This document shows, one piece after another, positions 1-11,971 of a stretch of 64,000 nucleotides of DNA (position 1 is the stretch's first letter; every line of letters begins with the position of its first letter). The notes under the pieces are model-generated. The model saw only the letters and a list, made by a program, of their open reading frames with translations, had not been told where the DNA came from and searched no databases. This DNA is from Rusavskia elegans (taxonomy: Eukaryota > Ascomycota > Lecanoromycetes > Teloschistales > Teloschistaceae), in the NCBI GenBank assembly GCA_011316305.1, contig SAUG01000160.1, forward strand, positions 1 to 64,000, read 5' to 3'. A program made the position numbers and the translations under genes.

Positions 1-139
1 AAAGGAGGATAAAAATAGCGATAATATTATTAAAATTAATAAAAAGGATTAGATAGTAGAGATATACTTTTCTATACGAGATAATACTAAATTTAGAAAT
101 AATAAAAATTTAGTTAGAAGTATTAATTTTAATAGGTAA

Positions 140-235
140 AATAAAGATATAGAAAAGAATAAAGATATAGATAAAGATATAGATAAAGATAAAGATAAAA
201 ATAAAAATAAAGATAAAAATAAAGATAAAAATATA
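140..235. repeat. GATAAA-type simple repeat
   Basis: Imperfect hexamer/pentamer tract of AAAGATATAG and AAAGATAAA units. Translated, it gives an Asp/Lys/Asn run. It lies inside the hAT element; no other function is visible. Confidence 0.75.
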
Positions 236-439
236 GAAAGGAATATTAAACTATTTAAATAGTTATATAAATCGAGGAATAATAGTCTAGAAATAATATA
301 TTACCTATATATATTACTATACTGATACTAAGTAAAAAGTATACTAGGCTAATCTACCTAATATACTTTTAAAATCCTCTTTAAATAGATCCCTTTCTAG
401 AAATATAGTACTATCCTCTATTTCTATCCGATTAAATAT

Positions 440-2890
440 ATTCTATAGTTCCTCTAATATTTTATCGGGATCTAAATCTATAGTATAATTATAGTACTTA
501 ATTATTATCGTTTATTCCATATACTATAGAGTTATTTAGATTTAATTCTACCGATAAACTCTTTTAGCGAGATTAAAAATCCGCTTAATTCCGACTAAAG
601 ATATTAGATAGAAAAGAATATCGCGAGCTATCTATATTAATTTTAGAAAATTCGAAATATTATTTTTCTAAAATATCTAGTTTAGATTATTTTCGGTAGT
701 ATTAGCGCGAAAGTATTAATTAACTTCGGAAGCAGATACTTAAAGACGCTAGAACTATCGAAAAAAACTATTTAAAGTAGTTATAGTAGACTATTAACTA
801 GTTAGTATACTTATAATATATTACTATTATATATTACCTTATTTTCCTCTCTATAACGGGCTCTATAACTTAGTAGATTAATAGGGGCCCTATAGTATTT
901 ATTAAAATACTCTTTAAATTCGTCCCGATATTTATCTATATACCCCGAATATTCTTCTATATCTTCCTCCTATTTATCGGTATTCTAATCTCGATAAAGG
1001 CTAAGCTTTACTATAGGATTAAAAATATTCGTAAAGTTATATATTAATTTTCCTTTATTTTTAGTACGAAAATAATATTTAGTAAATTTAGTAAAAGCCT
1101 TTTTATAAACTATTAGTACTATCGCCTTTTAAAAATAGTTCGAAGCCTTTATAGCTTCCTATACTTTAGTAAAATAATTATAAAGCGTACTATAAAGTCG
1201 GTATACTAGATAAACTCTAATACCTATAGTTCGCGAAACTATTAAAGTAATTTTATAGAATAGCTGCAGTATACTATCTATAAGAAAAAGAGATTACTAT
1301 TTATCTATATTAAAAGTAATCCTTTATATTTATAGGTCTCGCGAATTCTTTTTAAAGAATTTATTGATAGTTTAGCGAAGTAGATATATCCTATAAATTA
1401 TAAAATAAATCGAATTCTATTAAATATAAATATTTTAAATAAGGTTCCTAGTATAGGTATTAGGGTCGGCCCTATCCTAAAATTCTTTAAAGCGAAGTTT
1501 ACGTTAAAGGGAGATACCGGAATAGATAGTAATAATATAAACCTAAAAATACTATTAGTATAAAAATTATTTAATTTATATTATCTATATATATTACCTT
1601 TTTTACGATATTTAATAGACCGGTACCGATAGCTATAATTTACTTATTATCTAGCTAATAGATAAAGCTATCGTCTAATATTTATAATCTAATAGCTTTA
1701 ATAAAGTTTTAGGCTACTAGATTAACTATATAAACTAGGTAAAGTAGTAAGTTTTATAGTCGATTCTATCGACTATTAAATCGACTAAGAGCCTTTTTAA
1801 ATTTTTCTTTTAATATTAAGTTAAAGCTAGTATTATCGGTAATAATACCTAAAAGCTACTATTTAAGCTAGAAGAATTCTAAAAGCGTTAATAGCTCTTA
1901 GTATTATAAACGGCCGGAGTAATTTATAGATAGAAGTATAAATCTAAATAGACGCTTTTAAAGTTAAAACTATATATTAATTTAATATACGAATACTTCT
2001 AAATATACGACCTTCTATAAATTTTACTAGGTATCTAATATAAGTAAAATATATCCTATAGTTTTTAAATTAGATTTAATTCTATCGCAGATAGTTTTAA
2101 AATTATTAAAGATTATTATTAAAAGTTCTATACGCTTAAATAGCTATATATCTAGACGAAGTATTTATAGTAGTCTTCTAAAATTCGCGTTCTTAATAGT
2201 CCGGACTAGTAGATTTAGATCTAAGAAAATCTTATATAGGTATTCATTCTAGGCGTCTTGGTTAAAAGTAGAATCTAGTTTAATATAGCTCTTTTTCTAT
2301 TATTAAATAAATAAACTTTATATTACCCTTTTATATTACTATTTACTATTTACGCGGATAAATATTATTTTAATAATAGATTAGAAATTACGTCGCTTAG
2401 ATCCGTAGTAACTATTAGTCGAAAGAAATTTCTTTATAGTAGATATATTTAAAGAACTAGAAGCTATAAAATAGTCGAGAACCTTAAAATAGTATTTATA
2501 TATAATTTTAGGTAGACTATCTATTATTAAAGCTATCTAGTAGAATTTATTCTATTAGGGCGACTATTTTTATATTAAAGCCTTTTTTATTTATAGGGGA
2601 TCGACTGTTTTTTTTTTAAATTCTATTTTTAATATCTATAGTAATAGAAGTACTAGACTACTATTATTAGAAATCTTAATAGTTATCTATATCCTATTAA
2701 ATAAACTTATTATTATTTCGAAATACTAGTTCTAGATAGTCGGCTTAAATTTTATCTACTATATTTTTAATAATCTATTATTACTTTCTATATAAGTAAT
2801 TAAATTTAGCCGGGGTTCCGGTTATAGATCGATTTAAAAACTGGTTTATAGATTAACTAGGATAGATATTATTTAACGGGGACCTAATAG
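440..2890 (-). pseudogene. hAT-family transposase, RIP-degraded
   Basis: hAT transposases cut and paste elements with short TIRs and 8 bp TSDs. Read on the minus strand through stops, three family blocks are visible in the right order. An ITDNTSFNL-like block near 1820-1850 and an LVYIVNLVAQNF-like block near 1705-1740 match the central RNase H-like fold ('TDNASNN...CxAHxxNL'). A C-terminal dimerisation block lies at about 550-655, reading IARDILFY then GIKRIFNLAKRVYR (family: 'ARDILSIP.S.AGVERxFSxAR'). Length (~800 codons) fits a full-size hAT protein. Nearly every Gln or Trp position reads as a stop and start codons are gone, so the gene is dead. It is probably the autonomous relative of the many short hATs in the window. 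The N-terminal zinc finger is not confidently visible. Confidence 0.82.
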
Positions 2891-3362
2891 AGAGGCCTTT
2901 ACTAGCCGTATCAGTCTAGAGAATAAAAAGACGAGGATCGATATTTATATTAGATATTTTATATTAAGTTTCTATAATAGTAATATAGAAGGGTAATATA
3001 GATATATAGGTATTAAATAATAATATAAATAGTATTAACTATTTAATAGACGATAATAAATAGTATATATTAATATTAGAAATATCTAAGGTCTTTAGTA
3101 TAATATTAGGAAAAAATAGAATTTATAGATAATATAATATAGGAGAAAAATTATACTTTAATATTAGAGTTATACTTTTATTTATAATTTTAGCGTTTTA
3201 GCGGGTTAAACCCGGGTACCCGACCCCGACCCGGGTTCGAGTCGGGTTAAACCGTAGAAAAACCTAACCCGACTCGAGTCGAGTTAGATTTAACTATAAC
3301 CCGATTCGGGTCGAGTCGGATTAGCTAATCTAGATTCGAAACCCGACCCGACGGCCAGTCTA

Positions 3363-3616
3363 AATTCAATCATTATTTATTAATCAATAGTAAAAAATAG
3401 ACGTCTATTTAAATAATATTTAAAATATTACTATTAATATATAGTAAAAGCGGAGGTTTCCTATATAAAAAAGGAGGTTTTAGTAATTTTAGCGAGTTAA
3501 ACCCGGGAACTCGGGTTCGACCCGGATTCGAATCGGATCGGACTATTTTTTAACCCGATTTAGGTCGAGTCGGATTAGTTAATCTAGATTCGAAATCCGA
3601 TCCGACGGCCAGTCTA
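3363..3616. mobile_element. hAT element, right-hand part only (host of the preceding hAT)
   Basis: Right terminus CGGCCAGTCTA at 3606-3616 with the putative 8 bp duplication TATATAGC at 3617-3624. GGGTT/GACCC-type subterminal repeats lie at 3490-3600. The transposase-bearing hAT ending at 3362 seems to have inserted into this one; the left part would be upstream of the window. A purine-rich AAAGGAGGTTT-like motif occurs twice around 3450-3480. Confidence 0.65.
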
Positions 3617-3735
3617 TATATAGCTATAGCCGACGGTCAAGATCTTTAAACTCGCTGGGCTCGCTTAGAAGGCCTCGGTTCAACGGATCAATCAGTTCAA
3701 AGGACCTTTTCTTTATAATCACACCTCCTGATTTT

Positions 3736-4578
3736 AAACTTCTATAATATTATACCTAAAGCTACTAAGGCCTACTACGCGTTAGAAAGATATTATAAAG
3801 AGGCAGTTAAAGCCTTCTATAATAACGAATTCGACGATACCGCTAAATACGCCCGCTATTATAACGTTAAAGCTAAAATTCTACGGCAACGTATCGCTAG
3901 AAGTAATTCTAAATCCACGAGAAATTCTACTAACGAACGCCTAACTGATATTTAACTAAATACTCTAATATATTATATTAAACGCCTCGATAATATTAAC
4001 TAGTTACCGAGCTTCCAGCTCGTCGAAGGCGTTGCTAATTATATCCTATATCGCGACGACCAGCTAGTTCCTCCGGTCGGTAAATACTAGTTTATACGAT
4101 TTATAAAACGTTATCTAGAGCTTTACCCGACTATCTAACGCCCTTTTAACGTTAATAGAAAGGATATTAACTGTATTAAGGTATTAGAGGAGGTTTCGGA
4201 AAAGGAAAGCGATATTAAAGCTTTAAGGTGCCGCTATCTACTCGAGCTTCCCTAGAAGGTATAGGACTTTAACGCCCTAATATTATTATACGCTAAAAAG
4301 GCTAAAGTATAAACTATTTATTAGATTTTAGAATTTGCAGTTTTTAAATACGTATTCTATATAGTTATTATTTAGGAATATTTAGAAAATATTCGTATTA
4401 TAATTATACCCGAGATCCGATAACTCCACCTACGAATAATATAACTACCTTTAATCTAACCGCTTAATATTGTATTAATAATATAAAGCGCTAAACCAAA
4501 GCTTTAATCCGATTTAAAAATATCTGGAATCGGAGCAATTCTAGCTATATTATAATAATACGCGCAATAATATCTCTT
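3736..4578 (+). pseudogene. Fot1/pogo-like transposase remnant (N-terminal DNA-binding half, possibly fused to C-terminus)
   Basis: The frame from about 3740 reads KATKAYYALERYYKEAVKAF, then ...ARYYNVKAKILRQRIARS, then a block like VEGVANYILYRDDQLVPPVGKY and FIRFIKRYLELYP near 4020-4125. This resembles the tandem helix-turn-helix (CENP-B/Tc5-type) region of fungal Fot1/Pot2 transposases, which binds the TIRs. The DDE catalytic domain is absent. After ~4260 the reading becomes a low-complexity tail that could be the transposase C-terminus joined directly by an internal deletion. Several in-frame stops from CAG/TGG changes are present, so it is not functional. The family call rests on the HTH-like region, TA flanks and long TIRs; the C-terminal fusion is inference. 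Confidence 0.6.
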
Positions 4579-4999
4579 TTTAATATTACGTCCACGATTC
4601 CACAGAGATTCCCTGGAAGAATTAGTTAGATAAACAAGTCTAATTATCTATAGTCGCCTATAACCGCTATAGCCGCCCCTTTTAATAGAACTTTTAATAG
4701 ACAGCTACCTATCGGTTTTTACGGCTACTTTTATTATATATATCGTTTATTACTCCTATAGATAGTTTCTTTTATTAGTTATTAATATAATTATTAAATA
4801 CGTTTCTACTATTCTCTTTTTAATTATTTTATAATAAAGATACCTTATAATATTATAACCGTACTTCTACGGCTATATAGAATTAGTTATAATAATCTAT
4901 ACTAGGATTCCTTTACTATTTAATAGCTCGGACGATATTTATAGCTATAGCTAGGCTCGAGCGTAATACTTTCTAATATATAGAGATATTATATTTTAA

Positions 5000-6660
5000 T
5001 AACTTATTATATTAGTTTCGTTATCTCGATCGATAGATTATTTAAATAAATATCTATTTTATATAATATATAAATTAGTTTTAAAATAAAATAATTAAAG
5101 TCCTATTTATAATATTATATCTAGAAAAGACTATCTTTTATTAGATATAGCTTCGAATAAAAGATTATTTTAATAATCCGGAAAGATAAAAAGAAAATAA
5201 AATATTATAGATTTTCTATATATTTAGTAATTTTATTATAGCTATAAAAGAAGCCTTTAGAAATACTAATAAAGAAAGAATAATAAATAAAAAACTAATA
5301 GTTCTAAAATAGTAGAAGTCGATAGCTATTTATACTATTTAGTTTAGAATATTAGTTTATAAAATAGACTAGAAAGATTTAGTTTTAAAAGTCTATTTCT
5401 ATAAAAGATTCTAGATAAAAATTAAAAAAACTATAATAATAATTAAAAAACTAGATTTATTAATAGATTTTATCGAATTTATAATAAAGATCGATACTAG
5501 ATAGTATAAAATATATTTAAATAAATAGATATTTAATAAAATAGGACGTATTAAAAAAAAGCCTAAAATAAATCTAATAGAATTTAATACTACCGAAACT
5601 AAAAGATTATAAACTAAAGTTTATTATTTATATAGAAAAATAGAATATTTTAAAAAGAATTATTTAATTAAAAAGGTAAATAAAATAACTAAATACTTTT
5701 TTAAAATAATAAAAGAATTATTTAATAAATATATAGCGAAAAGATAGTTATCCTATTATAATAATATTTACTCTATCTATCTATTAGATAAAGAAAAGAT
5801 AGAATAATATTTTAAAAAACCGAGGAAAATATAGAAAATAAAGCTAATATTTAATTTTAAACTATATAAAATAGAAAAATTTTTTATAATAATATTTAAA
5901 ATTAAAATTAGAAATTAATAAATAATAGCTCTTATAAATAGAAAGGAAGATAATAAAGTTATAAAAGGATTCTATAATAAAATTATAAAATATTTTTATA
6001 GATAAATAATAAAAAATAATAAAATCCTTAATATTAAAGTTAAAATAAAGTACGGATTAATTAAAATAATAAACTTTATTATAATTAAAAGTTAAAAAAG
6101 ATATATTATTTCAGAAAATAAATAGAAAAAATTAATTTTAAAAAGATTAATAAAAAGAAGTATAGTTAGTAAAAAAATATAACTATAAATAATAGATCTT
6201 CTAGTTTATAAAAATCTTTTATATAAAGAAATAGATATTATTTTTATAATAAACTTTAAAGAAATTAAAGACTTAGACTAAAAATTTAAAAAAAGTAGAA
6301 AAGTTTAGAAAATAAAAATTTAGAAAAAATACTATTACTTTTTTTAATAACTTATTAAAAAATATAATAAAAGTAAAAAAATAATTTATTAGTTTTAGAT
6401 AAACTATATTAGAAAGATATACTAAGATATAGTTAAAACTATAAATAAAATCGAATACTATAAACTAAATTAAATAAATTAAAATAAAATAATACCGGAC
6501 CTAATATTAAATATTTAATTAAAAAATAACGAATTCGACTAGTATCTATCTTTATTATTATAGGATAAAATAGTAGCTAAAGAATTAGATTTAGCTAAAC
6601 TATTAAAAAAAAACTAAAGTAATTTATAATATAGATATATATTTTAGATACTAAAGATAA
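5000..6660 (+). pseudogene. Ty3/gypsy Gag polyprotein relic
   Basis: The start is not definable because ATG codons are lost. The capsid-like region matches the pattern seen in the sister copy at 62430: VNIYFVLYINQF.NK then DYLNNPEE and a block ending in AFGNNNKD-type residues, typical of retrotransposon Gag (Pfam retrotrans_gag-like). A zinc knuckle is at about 5618-5660, reading Y-Y-x-Y-(4)-Y-(4)-Y where CCHC is expected: each Cys (TGY) and His (CAY) has become TAY, the expected RIP product. Downstream, ALINRKEDN (near 5930) sits where a protease D-S/T-G would lie, but that triad is not readable. No reverse transcriptase follows before the 3' LTR. Confidence 0.75.
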
Positions 6661-6689
6661 TAAAAAATAAATCTTTTATTAAACCTTTT

Positions 6690-7130
6690 TTATAAACCCG
6701 TAGTTTCTAGAAGTTAAAAAAAATTAATTTTTTTTAAAAACTAATTTAAATTATTTAAATTAAATATAGATATTAATTTAAGAGACGCCGTTTATATAAC
6801 TAGTTTTAAACTAATAGAAAAATAAAATATAATCGGATTATTAAATTTATTAGAATAAAAAAATATATATTATTTCTAAATAATAAAATTACTTTTATAT
6901 TTATTTAAAACACGATAATAAATAATAAAATACTTTTATTTACTAAAAAATTAGTAGAAATCCGATTTTTAGATTATACGTTTATTATAAATTTTTTTTT
7001 CGGAATTAAAAAAAGATTTAATATAATAACGAGCTTTAGAATATTTATTAAAAATACCCGCGATATTAGACCGAAATTTATTTTTTTTATTTTTAAAATA
7101 CTTTCCTATATAAGTTAGTAGAAATAGAAA
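6690..7130 (-). pseudogene. conserved opposite-strand reading frame in the 3' internal region of the gag element
   Basis: Antisense to gag. This corresponds to the frame best read at 30260-30700, where it lies on the plus strand. The same segment is repeated at about 8035-8460 (second partial unit) and 17000-17420. No known family is recognised. The evidence is the conservation across copies described for 30260-30700; in this copy alone the reading is weak. Confidence 0.35.
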
Positions 7131-9508
7131 AATAAAAAGAATATAATATATAGATAGTATTAGATATTAAAAAATTATAGAATTTTTAAGCCCGAATATA
7201 TTTACTATAAATATTACTACTAATTTCAATTTTATATTCTTTTAAAATATTATAGATATATAATAAATAAAAAAAAGATATTATAATTTCTTTTTAACTA
7301 AATATAGTAAAATAAATTTAGTCGATTTCCTTTTTAAAAATATATAATAGAGGTATTAATAAAAAAAAAAGGAAAAAAAAAAGAAACCTTTTTTATATTC
7401 TATAAACGGATTTTATATTAGATAAAAAGTAATATAAAAAGAACTATATTATATCTATAATTCTATAAAGGTTTTCTAGGAAAATTAGTTAAATAAATAA
7501 ATCTAATTATTTATCGCCGCCTATAGCTATTATAGCCGTTCTTTTTAATAGAACTTTTAATAGATAACTATCTATCGGCTTTTATAGCTATTTTTATTAT
7601 ATATATTATTTATTTTTCCTATAGATAGTTTCTTTTTTTAGTAATTAATATAATTATTAAATATATTTCTACTATTCTTTTTTTAATTATTTTATAATAA
7701 AGACGTTTCGTAATATTATAACCGTACTTCTATAGCTATATAATATTAATTATAATAATCTATACTAGAACTCCTTTACTATTTAATAACTCGGACTACG
7801 TCTACGGCTATAGCTAGACTCGAGCGTAACGCCTTCTAATATATAGGGACGTTATATTAAAAAACGACGAATTCGACTAGTACCTATCTTTATTATTATA
7901 GGATAAAATAGTAGCTAAGAAATTAGATTTAGCTAGGCTATTAAAAAAATCTAAAGTAATTAATAATATAGATATATAAATTAAATACTAAAAATAGTAG
8001 AAAAAAAGTCTTTTATTAGATCTTTTTTATAAACCCGCAGTTTCTAGAAATTAAAAGAAATTAATTTCTTTTAAAAACCGATCTAGATTATCCGAATTAA
8101 ATATAGATATTAATTTAATAGACGCCTTTTACGCGGCTAGTATAAAACTAATAAAAAAATAAAATATAACCGGATCGTTAAATTTATTAAAATAAAAAAG
8201 TATATATTATTTCTAAATAATAAAATTATTTTTATATTTTTTTAAAACGCGATAATAAATAATAAAATACTTTTATTTACTAAAAAATTAGCGGTTATCA
8301 GATTTCTAGGCTAGGCGTTTATTACGAATTTTCTTTTTAGAATTAAAGAAAGACTTAATATAATAGTAAACTTTAAAATATTTATTAAAAATACCCGCGA
8401 TATTTAACCGAAGTTTATTTTTTTTATTTTTAAAATACTTTTTTATATAAATTAACAGAAATAGGGAAATAAAAAAAATATAATATATAAATAGTATTAG
8501 ATATTTAAAGATTATAGGATTTTTAAGCCCGAGTATATTTACTATAAATTTTACTACTAATCTCGACTTTATACTCTTTTAAAAAATTATAGATATATAA
8601 TAAATAAAAAAATGGTAATATAATCTCTTTTAACTAAATATTGTAAAATAACTTTAGTCGATTTCCTCTTTAAAAACTTATAATAGAGGTATTAACGAAA
8701 GAAAAGAGAAAAAGAAAAAAGATTCTTTTTATATCTTATAGACGAATTTTATACTAGGTAAAAAGCGATATAGAAAAGGCTATATTACGTCTATAACTCT
8801 ATAGAAATTCTCTAGAAAAATTAGTTAGATAAACGAGTCTAATTATCTATAGCCGCCTATAGCTATTATAGCCGCTTTTTCTAATAGAACTTTTAGTAGA
8901 TAGCTACCTATCGGCTTTTATAGCTATTTTTACTATAAATATTATTTATTACTTCTATAGATAGTCTCTTTTATTAGTTATTAATATAATTATTAAATAC
9001 GTTTCTACTATTTTCTTTTTAATTATCTTATAATAAAGACGCTTTATAATATTATAACCGTACCTCTATAGCTATATAGGATTAGTTATAATAACCTATA
9101 CTAGAATTCCCTTACTATTTAATAGCTCGGACTACGTCTACGGCTGTAGCTAGACTCGAACGTAACGCCTTCTAATATATAGGGACGTTATATTTAAATC
9201 TATTAAATTAATTGGTCCGTTAAACCGAGACTTTCTAAGCGAGCCCAGCGAGTTTAAAGATCTTGACCGTCGGTTAGTCGCTTTATTAGATTTTCTCGAT
9301 ATAGTTTATCTATATATTTTTGATTATTTTTTTATTTCTATTATATTTATTTGCTAATTATTATAATAGATATTTATACTTTCTCTAGATATTAGTTTTC
9401 TATACTTCGTTTTCTTTTTTAAATCTTTTAATAAGATCGCGGACTTATTAGTAGTTTATTATAGAAACGATATCGAATTTTTTAATATAAAAGATTTTTA
9501 TATTCGAA

Positions 9509-10023
9509 TAGACTGATTACTTCGGTACGGATTTCTATCGGTACTTCGGAAATTCGATACGAATTTTAGCTAGTTAATTTAATTCGAACTATTAAACGGT
9601 ATAGATCGGTTTCTAAAATTAGAATCGAAAGTCGGATTAGATTATAAAATAGAAACCGATAGAAATCAAATCCGATCTACTAAACTTTCTATATATAATA
9701 TAATACCATAATTAATAAAATAAATAATTAGTTAATTAATCAATTTTATCGAAGGATAATATATATAGATAATATATTTTCTTTTAATAAATTAATTTTT
9801 AATAGATAAATATTACTTTTATATTAGAAATATATTTTTATACTAGGTTTTAACGGTTTTAGCGGATTAAATCTATAAATCTAAACTCGATTTAGAACTA
9901 TATCGGTTTAGTATTTAAAAAAATCGGAATCGATTCGGTTCGGTATTTAGAAAAGTCGGAACTAATTCGGTTCGAATCCGGAATATAAATCCGAGTTTAA
10001 AATCCGATCCGACGGCCAGTCTA
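9509..10023. mobile_element. hAT deletion derivative (515 bp)
   Basis: Ends TAGACTGATTACTTCGG... and ...GACGGCCAGTCTA. The 8 bp TSDs TATTCGAA (9501-9508) and TATCCGAG (10024-10031) differ only by T/C and A/G, as RIP would produce. Subterminal CGGTTCGG/CCGATCCG-type repeats; no coding sequence. Inserted in gag. Same subtype as 13945-14456. Confidence 0.9.
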
Positions 10024-10810
10024 TATCCGAGAAAGTATATTATCTATAGTTTTATCTTTCTTTTTATATTACTTCCTTATACTAGTATTTCGAAAATTAA
10101 TTCTATTTTCTATTTATTTTCTAAAAAGATATATTATCTAGAATTTATAAATAACGTTAAATTTAAAATTCCGATAAATCTATTTTTTATTTTAACTTCG
10201 ATATCTTTAATAAAACTGTTTTCTATAGAGTATTTTTTAATATAGCCGGTTAATTTCTTTATAGAATCTCTTTATAATTTTATTTTCTCTTTTTCTATTT
10301 ATTAGATCTATTATTTAATATTTACCAACTTTTATTTTAAATATTAATATAAAAAGTTTTTCCGTTTAATATAGTTTTAGTTCTATTATTAATTTATTTT
10401 TTATTTTTTATTTTTTTAGTTTTATAGAATATTATTCTAATCCTTTTTTATTCAAAAGATAGATAAAATAATTATTATTATAGTAAACTGTTAGTTTTTC
10501 TATTATATATTCATTAGTTTTTTTTAGATAATCTTTCTATTACTTCGAACTAAAATTGTTAGATAATCTTTTTTAAATATTCCGTCTTTTAATATAAATA
10601 ATAAGCTTTAGTTTATAGTTTTTTATTATCGGTAATATTAAATTCTATTAGATTATTTATATATTATTTTTTAATAGATTCTATTTTAATAAAAATCTAT
10701 TTATTTATATATTATTTATATTATCTAGTATCGATTCTAGTTACTAGTATAATTAATATTATAAATATCTTGGAATTTTTAATTATTATTATAATTTCTT
10801 TATTTTTTTA

Positions 10811-11210
10811 TATATATACGATTAATTATTCGGTTTTTTGATTTTAGTTTTTTACGAATTTAACGCTAGAGGCGCTAATTCGATTAGATTACGTAATTAT
10901 TTAGTATTTAAATATTTTACCGAGAACTCGAATTAAAAATTTCTAAAAGAGCTAGATCTAGACTAAAATCTAAAGGTAAACCGTATTTTATTTAACTTTA
11001 ATTAATTTAATTTCTTTTAATCGATCGGGCTAGGCCGAGATAATCTACTATCTTGTCTTTCTATATTTTAAAACTCTATAAAAATCGACTAGAGTTAATA
11101 GAAAAAACTTAAGTATTAGGTTAGCCTTCGAAGGATTCGAATTTCCGATCTGTCGGATTAACTTTATTAATTCCGAAGAGCGCTAGATCCGCCGGGCCTC
11201 TAGGTCACGC
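10811..11210 (-). mobile_element. tRNA-derived SINE, copy S1 (5' truncated)
   Basis: Minus-strand copy. The (TA)n tail is at ~10811-10818, and the B-box-like segment and GCCGGGCCTCTAGG lie near 11190-11205. The 5' tRNA head is cut at 11210: the A-box region present in S3 and S5 is missing and gag sequence resumes. No clear TSD, so truncation or a target deletion is likely. Confidence 0.8.
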
Positions 11211-11259
11211 ATTTCTAGTCCGTTTAAGAAACTAATATTTTAAACTAAATAGTATAGAT

Positions 11260-11419
11260 TAGACTGGCTATTTCGAACCAAAGTGGCGACCCGACTTCGC
11301 GATAAACGTAGCTAATGCGTCTAAATTACTAGTTAAAGTTAGTCTCCTTCCTAATACGGTTAGAAACTCGAACCCGAGATACGAACCCGGGTTCGAATCC
11401 CGACAAAACGGCCAGTCTA
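11260..11419. mobile_element. hAT MITE, 160 bp
   Basis: TIRs TAGACTGGCTATTTCGAA and ...ACGGCCAGTCTA. Exact 8 bp TSD GTATAGAT at 11252-11259 and 11420-11427, within gag sequence. It keeps CA/TG dinucleotides (ACCAAAGTGGCG, AATGCG), so it is much less RIP-mutated than the long repeats around it. Confidence 0.93.
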
Positions 11420-11971
11420 GTATAGATAACTACCGACTTCTATTATTTTAAAATTATTAGTTTTTTTTATATTATTTTATCTTTATTATTATTTTTAAAA
11501 GTTATTTTTATAACTATAATTCGATTACCAAAATTATAAATAATCCAAGTTATTCTATTTTTCTTTTAATTTTCGGGATTATTAAAACAGTTTTCTATAT
11601 AAAACTATATCTAATTAAAAGTAATCCTTTTTAGATAAAATATTAGAAATAAAATTTAAATTACTTTATTCGAAAACTAGTTTATATATAATATAAAGTA
11701 AATATTTATTTAAATAATTTATATTTTTAAAGATTTTCTATCTTTTTTATAGATATTTAGTATAGCCGCTTTAATATTATCGTTTTATTTTATAGGACGG
11801 GATATTAAAATCGATATAGTAAATTATTAAAATATAACGTCTCTATATATTAGAAGATAATATATTTAGATCTAGCTATAACCGTAGATATTATCCGAAC
11901 TACTAAATTATAAAAGAATTCTAGTATAAATTATTATAGCTAATTCTATATAGCCGTAAAGATAAAGTTAT

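Larger units (their letters stand above)
1..3362 (-). mobile_element. hAT DNA transposon with transposase relic (left end outside window)
   Basis: The right terminus at 3353-3362 reads ...CGGCCAGTCTA, the family TIR, followed by the putative 8 bp TSD AATTCAAT at 3363-3370. Subterminal DNA at 3195-3350 is dense in GGGTC/GACCC-type pentamers. A hAT transposase relic lies inside on the minus strand. The 3' ~420 bp (2940-3362) is colinear with the 924 bp hAT at 46291-47214, so that shorter copy looks like a deletion derivative of this type. The left end is upstream of position 1 and its TSD cannot be checked. Positions 1-250 hold an AT-rich stretch with a GATAAA-type simple repeat (about 140-235). 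All of it is heavily RIP-mutated. Confidence 0.8.
4584..9192 (+). mobile_element. gag-type LTR retrotransposon with three LTRs (tandem partial copy)
   Basis: Three 410 bp LTRs lie in the same orientation: 4584-4993, 7447-7856 and 8783-9192. The whole block is flanked by a 5 bp TSD TTTAA (4579-4583 and 9193-9197). The first internal region (4994-7446, 2.45 kb) is complete. The second (7857-8782) starts abruptly at sequence equivalent to ~6520 and runs to the third LTR, so it lacks the gag 5' half. Because the TSD is only at the extremes, the block most likely arose by recombination between two copies or during replication, not by two insertions. It sits inside the Fot1-like element. Confidence 0.9.
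3629..9274 (+). mobile_element. pogo/Fot1-like TIR transposon, internally deleted and split by an LTR element
   Basis: Long terminal inverted repeats match at both ends: 3629-~3700 (CCGACGGTCAAGATCTTTAA...) and the reverse complement at ~9205-9274 (...TTGACCGTCGG), nearly perfect for the outer ~60 bp. TA dinucleotides flank the ends at 3627-3628 and 9275-9276, as in the Tc1/mariner-pogo superfamily. Removing the nested LTR element (4584-9192) leaves only about 1.03 kb, too short for a complete Fot1-type transposase. The TIRs still contain CA and TG and are far less RIP-mutated than their surroundings. Both flanks lie in older material; the right flank is a minus-strand gag element. Confidence 0.85.

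Noticed and set aside
3195..3350. Possible telomere-like or CRISPR-like repeat array (GGGTC/GACCC units)
   Set aside because: Units are irregular, in both orientations, and always bounded by hAT TIRs and TSDs; there are no spacers and no fungal TTAGGG.
5920..5960. Aspartic protease domain in the gag elements
   Set aside because: ALINRKEDN-type sequence is at the right place, but no D-S/T-G triad can be inferred from C-to-T or G-to-A changes alone; left as protease-like position only.
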